Source: Clostridiales bacterium (GTDB lineage: Bacteria > Bacillota > Clostridia > Saccharofermentanales > Saccharofermentanaceae). Taken from it: a stretch of 64,000 bases of DNA. The stretch spans positions 32,535-96,534 of the forward strand of contig JAFZPX010000046.1 of the NCBI GenBank assembly GCA_017552455.1. Direction: 5' to 3'. Position numbers and translations under genes: made by a program. The notes under the pieces were generated by a model, which saw nothing but the letters and a program-made list of their open reading frames with translations, ran no database searches and was not told the origin of the DNA. The stretch's first letter is position 1. Every line of letters starts with the position of its first letter. This document shows, one piece after another, positions 51,829-62,110 of the stretch.

Positions 51829-54800
51829 ATGTATTTAAAGAAGTTAGAATTACAGGGATTTAAGTCGTTCCCTGAGTATACTCTTATCGAGTTTGACCGC
51901 GGTATGACCGCTGTTGTAGGACCTAACGGAAGCGGTAAGTCCAACGTTACCGATGCCGTAAGATGGGTTCTTGGTGAGCAGAGCGTCAAGTCTTTAAGAG
52001 GCGGCAAGATGGAAGATGTTATCTTTAACGGTACTTCCGTCAAGAAAGCCATGAACTATGCCGAAGTCACAATGACTCTCGACAATTCTGATAAATATGT
52101 AGATACAGAGTACGATGAGATCGAGATCACCAGAAGACTGTACAGGTCAGGTGAATCCGAATATCAGATCAATAAGGTCAATTGCAGATTAAAGGATATA
52201 GTTAATCTGTTCTTCGATACAGGTCTTGGTAAGGATGGTTATTCCATCGTCGGTCAGGGCCGTGTTGATGATATCCTTTCACCTAAGTCTGAGGACAGAA
52301 GACGTGTTATCGAGGAAGCTGCAGGTATCACTAAGTTTAAGTCGAGAAAAGAAGAGGCTGAGAGAAAGCTGGCTTCAACTGAGCAGAACCTCCTCCGCAT
52401 TGATGACAGACTTAATGAACTTACTGAGCGTGTAGGCCCTCTTAAGGAACAGGCAGAAAAGGCTACTGAATACCATAGAGCTTATGAGCAGCTTAAGAAT
52501 GCGGATATAAGCCTTCTTGTCAGACGCATCAATGATGCGACTGAAGCCATGGGCGATTACGTTGATGTTCTGGCTCAGGTTCAGACTGAGATCAAGGAGC
52601 AGGAAGACAGATATCTTGAACTGCGTAATTCCAATAGTGATCTTAATGAGAAGTCTGAGCAGCTTGATACGCAGATTGAAGATAAGAGACAGGAACTGTC
52701 GGATCTTACTGAAGAGATGCATGATCTTAATGCCGATATCAAGGTAGATGAAGAGAAGGTATCTTCCATCAAGACAAAGATCGAGCAGACAGCTGCTGCC
52801 GAGAATGATATAAGCGAAGATATCATCCGTTTGGAGAATGATTATAAGGGCAGAATAGCAAAAGCCGATGAACTGCTCGATAAGGCAAACGAAGAGAAGA
52901 AGAAGACCGAGAAGCTCGAAGAAGAGAAAGAGACTCTCTTAAATGAGTTCCGTGACTCAGAAAAGGCTATGAGCGATCTTCGTAAGTCCATCGAAGATAA
53001 GACAAAACAGATCAATGAGTCACAGGGTAAGATCGATACCGCTAACGGTCAGATAACTTCTTTGCAGGACAGAATCAAGGAGCTCACTGAATCCCGTGAA
53101 GCTTCCAGAAAGATCAAGGAAGAACTTGATCAGAAGATCGAGCAGGCTGAGAAGCTCTGGCGTGAGATGATGGAGAAAGAGGGCGAAGTAACCTCTGACA
53201 TCCAGGAAAGAAACGAGAAGCTTGTTGATATCAAGAAAGAAGAGAGCACTCTTCTTGAGAAGCATGAGGAACTTACAAGACAGTTCCTTCAGGATAAGTC
53301 CAAGCTTAAGACATTAAAAGATCTCGAGAGCCGTAAGGAGGGATATCAGGAATCCGTAAGAAGACTCCTTGATCATCTTGATAAGAATGCATCGCTTAAG
53401 AAGAAGCAGATCGGTGTTCTTGGTGACCTTATCTCAACTGATAAGAAATACAATACTGCCATCGAGATTGCTCTCGGTAATGCCATTCATAATGTTGTAA
53501 CTAAGTCAGAGCAGGATGCTGCTGACCTTATTAACGAACTTAAGGTTAATAAGCTTGGAAGAGTTACATTCCTTCCTATAGACAACATCAGACCCCGAGA
53601 GCTTGAGCCTATGATCTACCATAGTGCTTCCAAGCAGAGCGGATTTATTGATATTGCTGATAATCTTATAAAGAATGATAAGAGTCTTGATGACATTGTC
53701 TCTAATCTCCTCGGCAAGATAATCATCTGTGAGGATATGGACAGTGCAAGAGGTATCGCGAAGGCTATCTCTTATCAGGCTAAGATAATCACATTGGATG
53801 GAGATTCCATCAATGCAGGCGGTTCACTTACCGGTGGTTCCATAAGAAGAGAAGCAACCGGTATCCTCGGTCGTGCTGAAGAGATCAAGAACCTTGAGAA
53901 GGGCCTTGTTAAGAAGGAGCAGGAGCTTGCTGTTATCGAGGCTAAGAGACAGGATGTTGATTCTCAGGTTGGCGACATCGAGAAGGAGCTTGCTCAGCTT
54001 GATGAGCAGCTTAAGTATTTCTCAGTCGAGAGAGCGAAGGCTGAATCTGAGTATAAGAACCTTGGAGTAAGGCGCCAGGAACTGGCTGATTCCGTAACTG
54101 AAGGTGAGAAGCAGCTCCATCAGATATCTGTTGATAAGTTAAGGCTTGAAGATGATATCGCTGAGTACACACAAATCATCAAAGAGATCGAGAATGAGAT
54201 CGCCGATTATCGTGACAATATCGATAAGAATGATAATGAGACTCGTGAGTTTAATGAGAAGCTCGATAAGTTAAGAGAGAAGATCACTGAAGGAAAGACA
54301 GCTTCCGAGAGAATTCTTGCTGAAAGAAACGGTGTTCTCGACCTCGCTTCTCACATCAAGGATGAGATTAATAACAGGAAGAAGAACCTCGATGATTCTC
54401 AGAAGGCAAGAACTACAGATGCCGCTATGTTGGCTAGTCTCATCGAAGGTATCGAAGGTAAGAAGGCTGTTAAGGAAAAGCAGCAGCAAAGCTTCCAGTC
54501 TATGTCTGAGCAGATAAGAAAGCTTTCTGAGCAGAAGGATGAAGTTGACGGCAAGCTCAAGGGCTTCTTCGAGAAGAGTGCTGAGATGAATGATATCCTT
54601 ACACGTCTTCGTAACAAGGAGAACGGCATTGTCTCCAGAAATGAGAAGCATATCAACGATATCGATATCTCCAAGAACCGTCTGTGGGAAGACTATGAAG
54701 TTACATACGATAACGTTAAGGATGAGTATCCTCCTTGCACTAATATCAATGAGTCCACAAAACTTATCACAAGTCTCAAGAATAAGATTAAGGCTTTGGG

Positions 54801-55392
54801 CCCTGTAAACCTCAACTCCATCGAGGAGTATCGCGAGGTTAACGAGAAGTTCGAGTTCATCACAGGTCAGCGTAACGATATCTATAAGGCCAAGACGGAT
54901 CTTGAGAAGGTTATCTCTGACCTGGTTACGGAGATGAAGGAGCAGTTCATCAAGAACTTCACGACTATAAATGAGAATTTCAAGACTGTATTTACAGACC
55001 TCTTTAACGGCGGCAGTGCAGAGATACTGTTGAGCGACACAGATGATGTGCTTAACTGTGCTATCGAGATCAAGGCTCAGCCTCCGGGAAAGAAGCTTCA
55101 GAGCTTAACGCTGCTGTCGGGTGGTGAGAGATGTCTTACTGCTATTGCGTTGCTTTTCGCTATACTGCAGCTCAGACCGTCGCCGTTTGTTATCCTCGAT
55201 GAGGTCGAGGCTGCTCTCGATGACGTTAACGTAAGCCGCTTTACAGACTTCGTAAGACGTTACACCGTAAGGTCGCAGTTCATCCTCGTAACCCATCGAA
55301 AAGGTACTATGGAAGCTTGTGACCGCATGTACGGCGTAACCATGGCTGAGAGAGGTATCTCTAAGATACTTTCTATGAGGATCGGAGATTAA
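51829..55392 (+). CDS. smc: Chromosome segregation protein SMC
   Basis: 1187 residues. Condensin ATPase. N-terminal Walker A GPNGSGKSN; two long coiled coils (~170–500 and ~670–1010) around a hinge (~515–640) with the Gly-rich strand NAGGSLTGGS; C-terminal signature LLSGGERCLTA and Walker B VILDEVEAALDD. The usual length is ~1180. ORF begins at ATG 51829, 36 bases after rnc. ftsY follows by 2 bases, the standard order. Confidence 0.97.
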   Translation: MYLKKLELQGFKSFPEYTLIEFDRGMTAVVGPNGSGKSNVTDAVRWVLGEQSVKSLRGGKMEDVIFNGTSVKKAMNYAEVTMTLDNSDKYVDTEYDEIEITRRLYRSGESEYQINKVNCRLKDIVNLFFDTGLGKDGYSIVGQGRVDDILSPKSEDRRRVIEEAAGITKFKSRKEEAERKLASTEQNLLRIDDRLNELTERVGPLKEQAEKATEYHRAYEQLKNADISLLVRRINDATEAMGDYVDVLAQVQTEIKEQEDRYLELRNSNSDLNEKSEQLDTQIEDKRQELSDLTEEMHDLNADIKVDEEKVSSIKTKIEQTAAAENDISEDIIRLENDYKGRIAKADELLDKANEEKKKTEKLEEEKETLLNEFRDSEKAMSDLRKSIEDKTKQINESQGKIDTANGQITSLQDRIKELTESREASRKIKEELDQKIEQAEKLWREMMEKEGEVTSDIQERNEKLVDIKKEESTLLEKHEELTRQFLQDKSKLKTLKDLESRKEGYQESVRRLLDHLDKNASLKKKQIGVLGDLISTDKKYNTAIEIALGNAIHNVVTKSEQDAADLINELKVNKLGRVTFLPIDNIRPRELEPMIYHSASKQSGFIDIADNLIKNDKSLDDIVSNLLGKIIICEDMDSARGIAKAISYQAKIITLDGDSINAGGSLTGGSIRREATGILGRAEEIKNLEKGLVKKEQELAVIEAKRQDVDSQVGDIEKELAQLDEQLKYFSVERAKAESEYKNLGVRRQELADSVTEGEKQLHQISVDKLRLEDDIAEYTQIIKEIENEIADYRDNIDKNDNETREFNEKLDKLREKITEGKTASERILAERNGVLDLASHIKDEINNRKKNLDDSQKARTTDAAMLASLIEGIEGKKAVKEKQQQSFQSMSEQIRKLSEQKDEVDGKLKGFFEKSAEMNDILTRLRNKENGIVSRNEKHINDIDISKNRLWEDYEVTYDNVKDEYPPCTNINESTKLITSLKNKIKALGPVNLNSIEEYREVNEKFEFITGQRNDIYKAKTDLEKVISDLVTEMKEQFIKNFTTINENFKTVFTDLFNGGSAEILLSDTDDVLNCAIEIKAQPPGKKLQSLTLLSGGERCLTAIALLFAILQLRPSPFVILDEVEAALDDVNVSRFTDFVRRYTVRSQFILVTHRKGTMEACDRMYGVTMAERGISKILSMRIGD

Positions 55393-55394
55393 TA

Positions 55395-56306
55395 ATGGGT
55401 TTATTTGATTCCTTTAAAAAGGGTCTTGCTAAGACACGTGACTTCTGGGCGGCCGAGTGGGTTAAGACTACGGCTTCTCACGGCAAATTCGATCAGGATA
55501 TGCTCGATGAACTTGAAGAGCTTATGGTAAGAGCTGACTGCGGTGTGCCTGCCAGTGAAGACGTTATATCGTACGTTAAGAATTATATAAAGACTACAGG
55601 TGATGATTCGAACGATGGTGTCATGAAGGCGGTCAAGACAAGAATCACTGAGATCTTAGGCGAGATGAAGACTATCGAGATAGTTCCGGGTAAGCTCAAT
55701 ATCATCCTTATGGTTGGTGTTAACGGTACGGGTAAAACAACAACTGCAGGTAAGCTCGCACTTAAGTATAAGTCTGAAGGCAAGAAGGTTATCATGGCTG
55801 CTGCTGATACGTTCAGAGCTGCAGCTGTTGAACAGCTTAAAGAGTGGGGAAAGAGAACTGAGACGGCAGTTATCGCACATGAAGAAGGTTCTGATCCTGC
55901 TTCTGTAGTATATGATGCTGTTGCTGCTGCAAAGGCCCGCGGAAGTGATGTTCTTATCGTTGATACTGCAGGAAGACTTCACAATAAGAAGAATCTTATG
56001 GAAGAGCTTTCAAAGATTAACAGAATAATTGACAGGGAAGCTCCCGATGCTAATAAGAAGTCTATATTGATCATTGATGCTACAACAGGTCAGAATGCTG
56101 TTCTTCAGACAGAGGCATTCTCTGAAGCAGTTGATCTTGATTATCTTGGAATTACAAAGCTTGATGGTTCTGCAAAGGGCGGTGTTGCCATTGCTGTATC
56201 GTATCTTGCTAAGGTTCCGATTGTTCTCGCTGGATTGGGTGAGGGCGTAGAAGACCTGATGGATTTTGACCCTCAGGCTTTTGCAGATGCTTTGATTGAC
56301 ACTTAA
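55395..56306 (+). CDS. ftsY: Signal recognition particle receptor FtsY
   Basis: 303 residues. SRP GTPase that docks ribosomes to the translocon. N domain at ~1–85, then G domain: GVNGTGKTTTAGKLA (G1), ADTFRAAA (insertion box), DTAGR (G3), TKLDG (G4) and GLGEGVEDLMDFDP (C-terminal). No acidic N-terminal A domain, as is normal for Gram-positives. Confidence 0.97.
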   Translation: MGLFDSFKKGLAKTRDFWAAEWVKTTASHGKFDQDMLDELEELMVRADCGVPASEDVISYVKNYIKTTGDDSNDGVMKAVKTRITEILGEMKTIEIVPGKLNIILMVGVNGTGKTTTAGKLALKYKSEGKKVIMAAADTFRAAAVEQLKEWGKRTETAVIAHEEGSDPASVVYDAVAAAKARGSDVLIVDTAGRLHNKKNLMEELSKINRIIDREAPDANKKSILIIDATTGQNAVLQTEAFSEAVDLDYLGITKLDGSAKGGVAIAVSYLAKVPIVLAGLGEGVEDLMDFDPQAFADALIDT

Positions 56307-56335
56307 AAGCACCTGTGATATTATTCGAAAGCTTG

Positions 56336-56381
56336 CCGTGACGCAGAAAAAGGGCTTGTCCGCCTCTTCCGCAGTCACCGG
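56336..56381 (+). promoter_or_regulatory. Structured rpsO leader
   Basis: CCGTGAC (56336–56342) pairs with GTCAC and GG (56374–56381, one bulge), with an inner hairpin around GGGC-TT-GTCC. It sits 31 bases upstream of rpsO. S15 often represses its own leader in Firmicutes; pairing is seen, function inferred. Confidence 0.4.
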
Positions 56382-56412
56382 TGAATATTAATTATAAATG
56401 GAGGACAACACA

Positions 56413-56676
56413 ATGGCACAGATTGACAAGGCTGCAATCATCAAAGAGTATGCAACTCACGAGGGTGACACAGGATCCCCTGAGGTACAGATCGCTATCC
56501 TTTCTGCAAGAATTAACCTTCTTACAGAGCACCTCAAGGTTCACAAGGGTGACCACCACTCCAGAAGAGGTCTTCTCATGATGGTTGGTAAGAGAAGAGG
56601 TCTCCTTGAGTATCTTCAGAAGATCGATATCGAGAGATACAGAGCTATCGTTGCTAAGCTTGGTTTGAGAAAGTAA
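56413..56676 (+). CDS. rpsO: 30S ribosomal protein S15
   Basis: 87 residues. Binds 16S rRNA helices 20–22. Family signature [17 protein letters not shown] and [22 protein letters not shown] 56413 has GGAGG (56400–56404) 8 bases upstream; the in-frame ATG at 56398 would read through the ribosome site. Own terminator follows. Confidence 0.97.
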   Translation: MAQIDKAAIIKEYATHEGDTGSPEVQIAILSARINLLTEHLKVHKGDHHSRRGLLMMVGKRRGLLEYLQKIDIERYRAIVAKLGLRK

Positions 56677-56700
56677 TCAATTCGGGTAAACGATATGAGG

Positions 56701-56726
56701 GAACCGCCGCAAGGCGGTTCTTTTTT
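56701..56726 (+). terminator. Intrinsic terminator after rpsO
   Basis: Stem GAACCGCC (56701–56708), tetraloop GCAA, GGCGGTTC (56713–56720), then six T. Confidence 0.92.
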
Positions 56727-56795
56727 GTTGTGGAAAAAGTAAAGTATTATTGATATGCTTTGTATGTTAAGGTTTCTTAATAATTGGAGGTTATT

Positions 56796-58796
56796 ATGAA
56801 GAAGAGAAAAGCAGCAGCTGCATTTTGTGCAGCCGTATTACTGTTTACCGGCTGCTCCGGCGGAGCCGATACGGTCTCCGATGGGACAGAAGAGACAGTT
56901 CCCGAAGAATCCGGGCCGGTAAGAGCGCAGGATGACTTCTACCGTTATGTAAACGGAGAATATCTGGAGAATGCCGAGTTCGAGTACGGATATCAAGCGA
57001 CGGCAAGCGGACTTAATGCCGTTGATGTCGGTGAACAGGTTGAAGACATCGTCCGGGAGATCGTTGCAGGTTCCGGTTATGCGGAAGGTACTGAGGAGTA
57101 CATAATCCAGAATGCATACAACAGTTACCTTGCTTATGATTTTGAGAATGCAGGAGTTCCGGAACAGCTGCAGCAGGCCATGGATGATATCATGGCCGTG
57201 CAATCCGTAGATGAGCTGCTGATATTGGATTCAACTTTAAATTATGAACTTGCCGGCAGGTTTAATCTGGTACCGGTTACCTTAGAAACCAACTATTTTG
57301 ATTCTACTGAAGAATGCCTCACTTTTACTCAGTTGAGCAGTCTTTTCGGAGCGGATTTTACTGCGCTTGAAGACAGCTATGATTCTCTTGATGATGTTAA
57401 GACTTTCACCAGCATAGTCATGCAGTCGATGGGCTTCAGCAGGGAAGATGCCGACGAATTAGGTCAGCAGGCAGGTTATATGGTCATGGAAGTGTATAAC
57501 CACACTGATACCGAGCAGTTCGATGCACTTATGCATGAAGAGTATTTCCAGCTTTATACAAGAGAGCAGATAGATGAGATCTTAACAAATGTGGATCTGG
57601 ATGCTTATCTTATGGCTTACGGGATAGACTTAACCGGTATCGACGAATTCGGTATCTTCGATCCCGAACAGCTGCAGTCGATCAATGACATGTTTACCGA
57701 TGAGAATCTCGATGTCCTTAAGGCGATCGAATTAAGCAATCTGATCCAGGATTACGGACAGTTTATCTATCCTTACTATGATCAGCTGAGACAGTATTCA
57801 TCGACAAGCTACGATACTGCTGAAGATCAGGCGATAAATGTTGTGATCAATGAGCTTGCGGCTGAGACGGATCCTATCTATGTTGAGCAGTATTACACAG
57901 AGGAGATGGACGATGCTCTTGTCTCGATGTGTGATGACATAAGAGACGAGTACAGGGAAATGATCTCGGAAGCGGAATGGCTTTCGGAAGATACGCGTGC
58001 CGGACTTATAGAGAAGCTGGACAACATTATCTATATCACGGGAGCTTCTTCTCACAGGCATGATCCTTCGGAGTACAGAGATCTGACATATGACGATTAC
58101 TTCAGATTCATTGTCGACTACAGATGCATGGGCCTTATGGAGAGCCTTTCCGGATTTACGCAGCCTGTCGACAGATCGGCGCCGGGCATGGCGATGCAGA
58201 CACTCAATGCCTGCTATGATCCATCCTCAAATTCGATTACGATAACCGTTGCCATCATGAATGCACCCCAGTTCGACTTAGATCAGGATTACTATGCAAA
58301 CCTCGGCGGCCTCGGAATGGTAATAGCTCATGAGATGGGACATGCCTTCGACAGCAACTGCATCAACTACGATCAGAACGGAGCCTATAATCCTTCATGG
58401 GTAAGCGATGCAGACAGACAGACGCTTATCGACAGAAATCAGCAGGCTGTCTCGTACTTCGAGGATAATTTTACAATGTTCGGTGTTTACCATGTTGACG
58501 GTGAGCAGACGCTTGGTGAGAATTATGCGGATCTCGGCGGTATGGAGTGTATCTCCAGGATCCCCGAGACCAATGAAGAGAGAATGATCATGTACGAGAG
58601 CTTCGCCGCCATCTGGTGTGAGAAGATCCTCGATACGGCGTTTATCAATCAGATCGCAACAGATGTTCACAGCCCTGCATATATAAGAGTCAACGCGATC
58701 CTGTCTACTGTGGATCTGTTCTATGAGACTTACGGCGTAACGGAGGGAGACGGTATGTACATTCCTCCGGAGAACCGTATCTCGAGATGGTATTGA
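56796..58796 (+). CDS. M13 family metallopeptidase, lipoprotein
   Basis: 666 residues. Signal peptide with lipobox LLFTGC (lipid on Cys), so the enzyme is tethered outside the membrane. Residues ~40–640 are M13 (neprilysin/PepO): zinc motif HEMGH near residue 511, ENYADLGG with the third ligand and Asp, and substrate-binding NAPQFD-like region. Cuts short peptides. GGAGG 5 bases before ATG 56796. The ABC transporter that follows by 16 bases may import or export the peptides (inference). Confidence 0.88.
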   Translation: MKKRKAAAAFCAAVLLFTGCSGGADTVSDGTEETVPEESGPVRAQDDFYRYVNGEYLENAEFEYGYQATASGLNAVDVGEQVEDIVREIVAGSGYAEGTEEYIIQNAYNSYLAYDFENAGVPEQLQQAMDDIMAVQSVDELLILDSTLNYELAGRFNLVPVTLETNYFDSTEECLTFTQLSSLFGADFTALEDSYDSLDDVKTFTSIVMQSMGFSREDADELGQQAGYMVMEVYNHTDTEQFDALMHEEYFQLYTREQIDEILTNVDLDAYLMAYGIDLTGIDEFGIFDPEQLQSINDMFTDENLDVLKAIELSNLIQDYGQFIYPYYDQLRQYSSTSYDTAEDQAINVVINELAAETDPIYVEQYYTEEMDDALVSMCDDIRDEYREMISEAEWLSEDTRAGLIEKLDNIIYITGASSHRHDPSEYRDLTYDDYFRFIVDYRCMGLMESLSGFTQPVDRSAPGMAMQTLNACYDPSSNSITITVAIMNAPQFDLDQDYYANLGGLGMVIAHEMGHAFDSNCINYDQNGAYNPSWVSDADRQTLIDRNQQAVSYFEDNFTMFGVYHVDGEQTLGENYADLGGMECISRIPETNEERMIMYESFAAIWCEKILDTAFINQIATDVHSPAYIRVNAILSTVDLFYETYGVTEGDGMYIPPENRISRWY

Positions 58797-58812
58797 TGGG
58801 AGGGCCGGCGAT

Positions 58813-61281
58813 ATGAATCTAATTTTAAAGACCACGTTAAAGAACATATTCGGAAAGCCTTTCAGATCTTTCCTTGTAGTTTTCTCGATATTCGTATGTT
58901 CCGTAGCAGCCATGTTCTGCTTCGATCTTATGAAGGTGGAAAAGGATGTCGTTGATAATATCTTCAAACAGTTTATCGGCGATGCTGACATAAGCCTCGC
59001 GGGACAGGGTGCGGATCTGTCTTTGCTCCCTGAAGGGCTTCCCGAATATACGGTAATGGGCGTACAGCAGTTCGGCGATACGGTATATCAGGATATCCCA
59101 GGAGAGTACTACATAGCCACCTCCAAGTCGGTAAGGATCATAGGAACCAACATTGATGCGGCCGTAGCTCTCGGAATCCTTGATGACGGCATGCCTCTGA
59201 ATGACGGTGAGGCGATCGTCACGACTTCTTTTGCGAATCTGTATGAATGCGAGGTGGGCGATACGGTTGCGGTTCACGATGTAAGAGGTGAATATGTGGA
59301 TCTCACCGTAGCTTATATCGTTCCAAGCAAGCCCCTGAGCATATTTTTCCGCGGCAATACCGCGGTCGTTAATGAGAATACGGCTGATATCCTCTCCTGC
59401 GATCAGGACGCTAACCCGATGTACTTCTTCGCCTTTGGAGATGATGACACGGCTGATCTTGCGGAAAGCATGCTTAAAGAAGCTTTTCCGAATGCCGACG
59501 TAACCAACTACGCTACCATGTTCAATAACGAAGAAGAGACGAAAGAACTGATGGGCATGATGTTCCTTGTGTTCGCCGTTGCATTCCTTCTCGTTATATT
59601 CATCACCGCATCCATCTGTGAAAGGATCGTAAGTGAGAGAATGTCCTTCGTAGGAACACTGAGAAGTCTTGGACTGTCCGCGCGTGCCACGGGCTTTATA
59701 CTGCTTCTTGAAAATGTGATCTATGCGGTCTTCGGAAGCGTACCTGCCGTCGTGCTGTATGCCCTGATAAGAAACAAGATGTACGGTGTGATGTTCTCTT
59801 TTGATATGTCTGACGGTTCGAATGTCGTGCTCGATGCAGGCGCTTTGTCTCCGCTTCTGTGCGCAGGCGTTATAATCGGTGCCATAGTAGTCGAATGCAT
59901 CATACCTCTTAAGGCGCAGCTTAAGGCTCTTAACACATCCATAAGAGATATCATCTTCGACAACAGAGATACAGAGTATAAGTTCTCAAGATTCGGCATA
60001 ACCGTCGGTTCTGTCCTGCTGTTAACATTCATCGTGGCTCTGTTCTTTAAGAACAATATCTACGGTGCCGCAGTATGCATGATATCAGGCGTGTTCGCAC
60101 TGTCGTTCCTTTTCCCGCTGCTTCTTCGTTCAATAACGAACTTCATAAGAGATGCTGCGGGCAATGCGGACAAGGTGAGATGGTCTCTTGCTGCCGTTGA
60201 GGCAGGTTCGAGAAAGAGCGCGGTAGGAAGCGGCGTACTTAGCGTTACATCCACTGCGATGTGCATCATCGTCTTTACTGTAGCGACTTCCATCATCAGC
60301 ATGTACTCGGGAAGCATCTACGACTGTGATGTAGTAGCGATGACTACCAAGGAGCCTGACTACTACTCTTATGTGGATAATCTCGATGGCGTTACGGACA
60401 CGGAGATCATTTATAACTCCGGTACGGAGTATGTAACTTTTAACGGTCAGGACCAGAGTTTTGATTTCTACGGCCTTCCCGATGACGGATTCAGAATGTA
60501 CAATGCCTTCGCGGATATTCCCGAGAGCATCGAGGACGGAACTATCCTGTTAAGTTCATCTTGGGCTTCGAGACACGATGTTAATGCGGGTGACGTGGTA
60601 ACGATCATCATCAATCCCAATGGTGTTTTCCCCATTGAGAGACAGTATACCGTCGCAGGTTTTTATAAGTCCGTTCAGAACGACGGCAGTACTGAAGCCG
60701 TTATCATGTCGTTCGACGACTACTCATATGTATTTCATCCGACTCCCGGAATGCTTCTCATCAAGTCGGATAATCCGGATGAGACTGCTGAAGTCCTCAG
60801 AAAATACGGAATAGGAACATTCGATGAAGTTAAGACCTACCAGGATATTCTGAATGAGGAGAAAGACTCGAACGCAACAACGCTCAGGATATTCGGTATC
60901 GTAATCGCCATAGCTCTCGGCATGACCTGCATCGGTATGATAAGCAATCAGCTCATCGGATTTGAAGGCCGCAAGAAGGAGTGTGCCGTAATGCTCTCGA
61001 CCGCGATGAATAAGAAGACTTTGTCCGACATCCTGCTGCGCGAGATGATAATCACTTCCGTTATATCGTCGTTAGTGGGAACGATAGTCGGAAGCATAAT
61101 GATATTTGTCATCAAGTCCGCACTGAACCACTCGGATACTCTTTATATGCCGATCAGCATCAATCCTGCTATGGTGCTGATATTCTGGGTCATCATCACA
61201 CTCGTCTTCGCGCTTACGGTTCTTTTCCCGATCAGGAACCTTAAGAAGATGAAGATCGCAGAGCAGATCAAGTACGAATAA
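58813..61281 (+). CDS. ABC transporter permease, FtsX-like
   Basis: 822 residues. Two FtsX-type units: N-terminal membrane segment then a large extracellular domain (~45–230), three segments (~250–370), a linker, one segment then another extracellular domain (~490–660) and three last segments. This is the large-loop MacB/LolC-type permease that acts by moving peptides or lipoproteins outside the membrane rather than through it. Paired with the ATPase after it. Confidence 0.85.
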   Translation: MNLILKTTLKNIFGKPFRSFLVVFSIFVCSVAAMFCFDLMKVEKDVVDNIFKQFIGDADISLAGQGADLSLLPEGLPEYTVMGVQQFGDTVYQDIPGEYYIATSKSVRIIGTNIDAAVALGILDDGMPLNDGEAIVTTSFANLYECEVGDTVAVHDVRGEYVDLTVAYIVPSKPLSIFFRGNTAVVNENTADILSCDQDANPMYFFAFGDDDTADLAESMLKEAFPNADVTNYATMFNNEEETKELMGMMFLVFAVAFLLVIFITASICERIVSERMSFVGTLRSLGLSARATGFILLLENVIYAVFGSVPAVVLYALIRNKMYGVMFSFDMSDGSNVVLDAGALSPLLCAGVIIGAIVVECIIPLKAQLKALNTSIRDIIFDNRDTEYKFSRFGITVGSVLLLTFIVALFFKNNIYGAAVCMISGVFALSFLFPLLLRSITNFIRDAAGNADKVRWSLAAVEAGSRKSAVGSGVLSVTSTAMCIIVFTVATSIISMYSGSIYDCDVVAMTTKEPDYYSYVDNLDGVTDTEIIYNSGTEYVTFNGQDQSFDFYGLPDDGFRMYNAFADIPESIEDGTILLSSSWASRHDVNAGDVVTIIINPNGVFPIERQYTVAGFYKSVQNDGSTEAVIMSFDDYSYVFHPTPGMLLIKSDNPDETAEVLRKYGIGTFDEVKTYQDILNEEKDSNATTLRIFGIVIAIALGMTCIGMISNQLIGFEGRKKECAVMLSTAMNKKTLSDILLREMIITSVISSLVGTIVGSIMIFVIKSALNHSDTLYMPISINPAMVLIFWVIITLVFALTVLFPIRNLKKMKIAEQIKYE

Positions 61282-61300
61282 GAATAAAGGAGTCAGCAAA

Positions 61301-61987
61301 ATGAGCAAGATAATAGAAGTAAAAAACGTAAGCAAGTCATTCGGTAAGGATACCAGCCTTAACCAGGTTTTGAAGGGTGCATCCTTTGATGTTGAAGAGG
61401 GCGAGTTCGTATCGCTGATGGGTGCATCGGGTTCGGGCAAATCCACGCTCCTTTATCTCATCGGCGGTCTCGACAGAGAGTTCGAGGGCAACATCGAGTT
61501 GTGCGGCAAGGATATCGGTTCCCTGAATGACGTTGAACTGTCAGACTTAAGACTTAAGAATGTCGGATTCATCTTCCAGTTCTACAACCTCATCATGAAC
61601 CTTAATGTCGAGGACAACATCATGCTCCCTTCGACGGTTAACGGAAAGAAGAAGGCAGAACTTAAGAAGGACCTCGACGAGATCTTAGAGATCACGGGCC
61701 TTACGGAGAAGCGCAAGGCGATGCCCGCTACTTTATCGGGAGGCCAGCAGCAGAGAGTCGCCATCGCAAGAGCTTTGCTCGGCGCTCCCAAGGTAATCCT
61801 CGCAGATGAGCCTACGGGTAACCTTGACTCGAAGTCTACGGGCGAGATCATGGACCTCTTTAAGAAACTCAACCTCGAAAAGAAGATGACTATCCTTCAG
61901 GTTACGCACTCTGACGAGACTGCCGCTTACGGCACCAGGACCGTCAGGATCGACAGCGGAGCCATCGTAGATACGGGCAAAGCCTGA
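61301..61987 (+). CDS. ABC transporter ATP-binding protein (MacB/LolD type)
   Basis: 228 residues. Walker [10 protein letters not shown], the family-specific loop [15 protein letters not shown], signature [14 protein letters not shown], Walker [13 protein letters not shown] and an H-loop His in VTHSDE. 20 bases after the permease. Operon M13 peptidase–permease–ATPase closes at the next terminator. Confidence 0.95.
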   Translation: MSKIIEVKNVSKSFGKDTSLNQVLKGASFDVEEGEFVSLMGASGSGKSTLLYLIGGLDREFEGNIELCGKDIGSLNDVELSDLRLKNVGFIFQFYNLIMNLNVEDNIMLPSTVNGKKKAELKKDLDEILEITGLTEKRKAMPATLSGGQQQRVAIARALLGAPKVILADEPTGNLDSKSTGEIMDLFKKLNLEKKMTILQVTHSDETAAYGTRTVRIDSGAIVDTGKA

Positions 61988-62010
61988 TCAGAAAGCTTAT
62001 AATGCATCGA

Positions 62011-62039
62011 AAGAGCCGCCTCCGGGCGGCTCTTTTTTT
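62011..62039 (+). terminator. Intrinsic terminator after the ABC operon
   Basis: Stem AGAGCCGCC (62012–62020), loop TCCG, GGCGGCTCT (62025–62033), then seven T. Confidence 0.92.
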
Positions 62040-62054
62040 GTCCTTTTTATGGTG

Positions 62055-62082
62055 CTGACACAATATATTGTTATGGTAAAAT
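62055..62082 (+). promoter_or_regulatory. Possible promoter of the gyrB/parE-like gene
   Basis: -35 CTGACA (62055–62060), 16-base spacer, -10 TAAAAT (62077–62082), 28 bases before the ATG. Confidence 0.55.
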
Positions 62083-62110
62083 ATATTGATTAGTAAATAT
62101 GGGGGTAAGC

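Noticed and set aside
58395..58991. 198-codon minus-strand ORF across the peptidase and permease genes
   Set aside because: Spans two well-supported plus-strand genes and their ribosome site; shadow.
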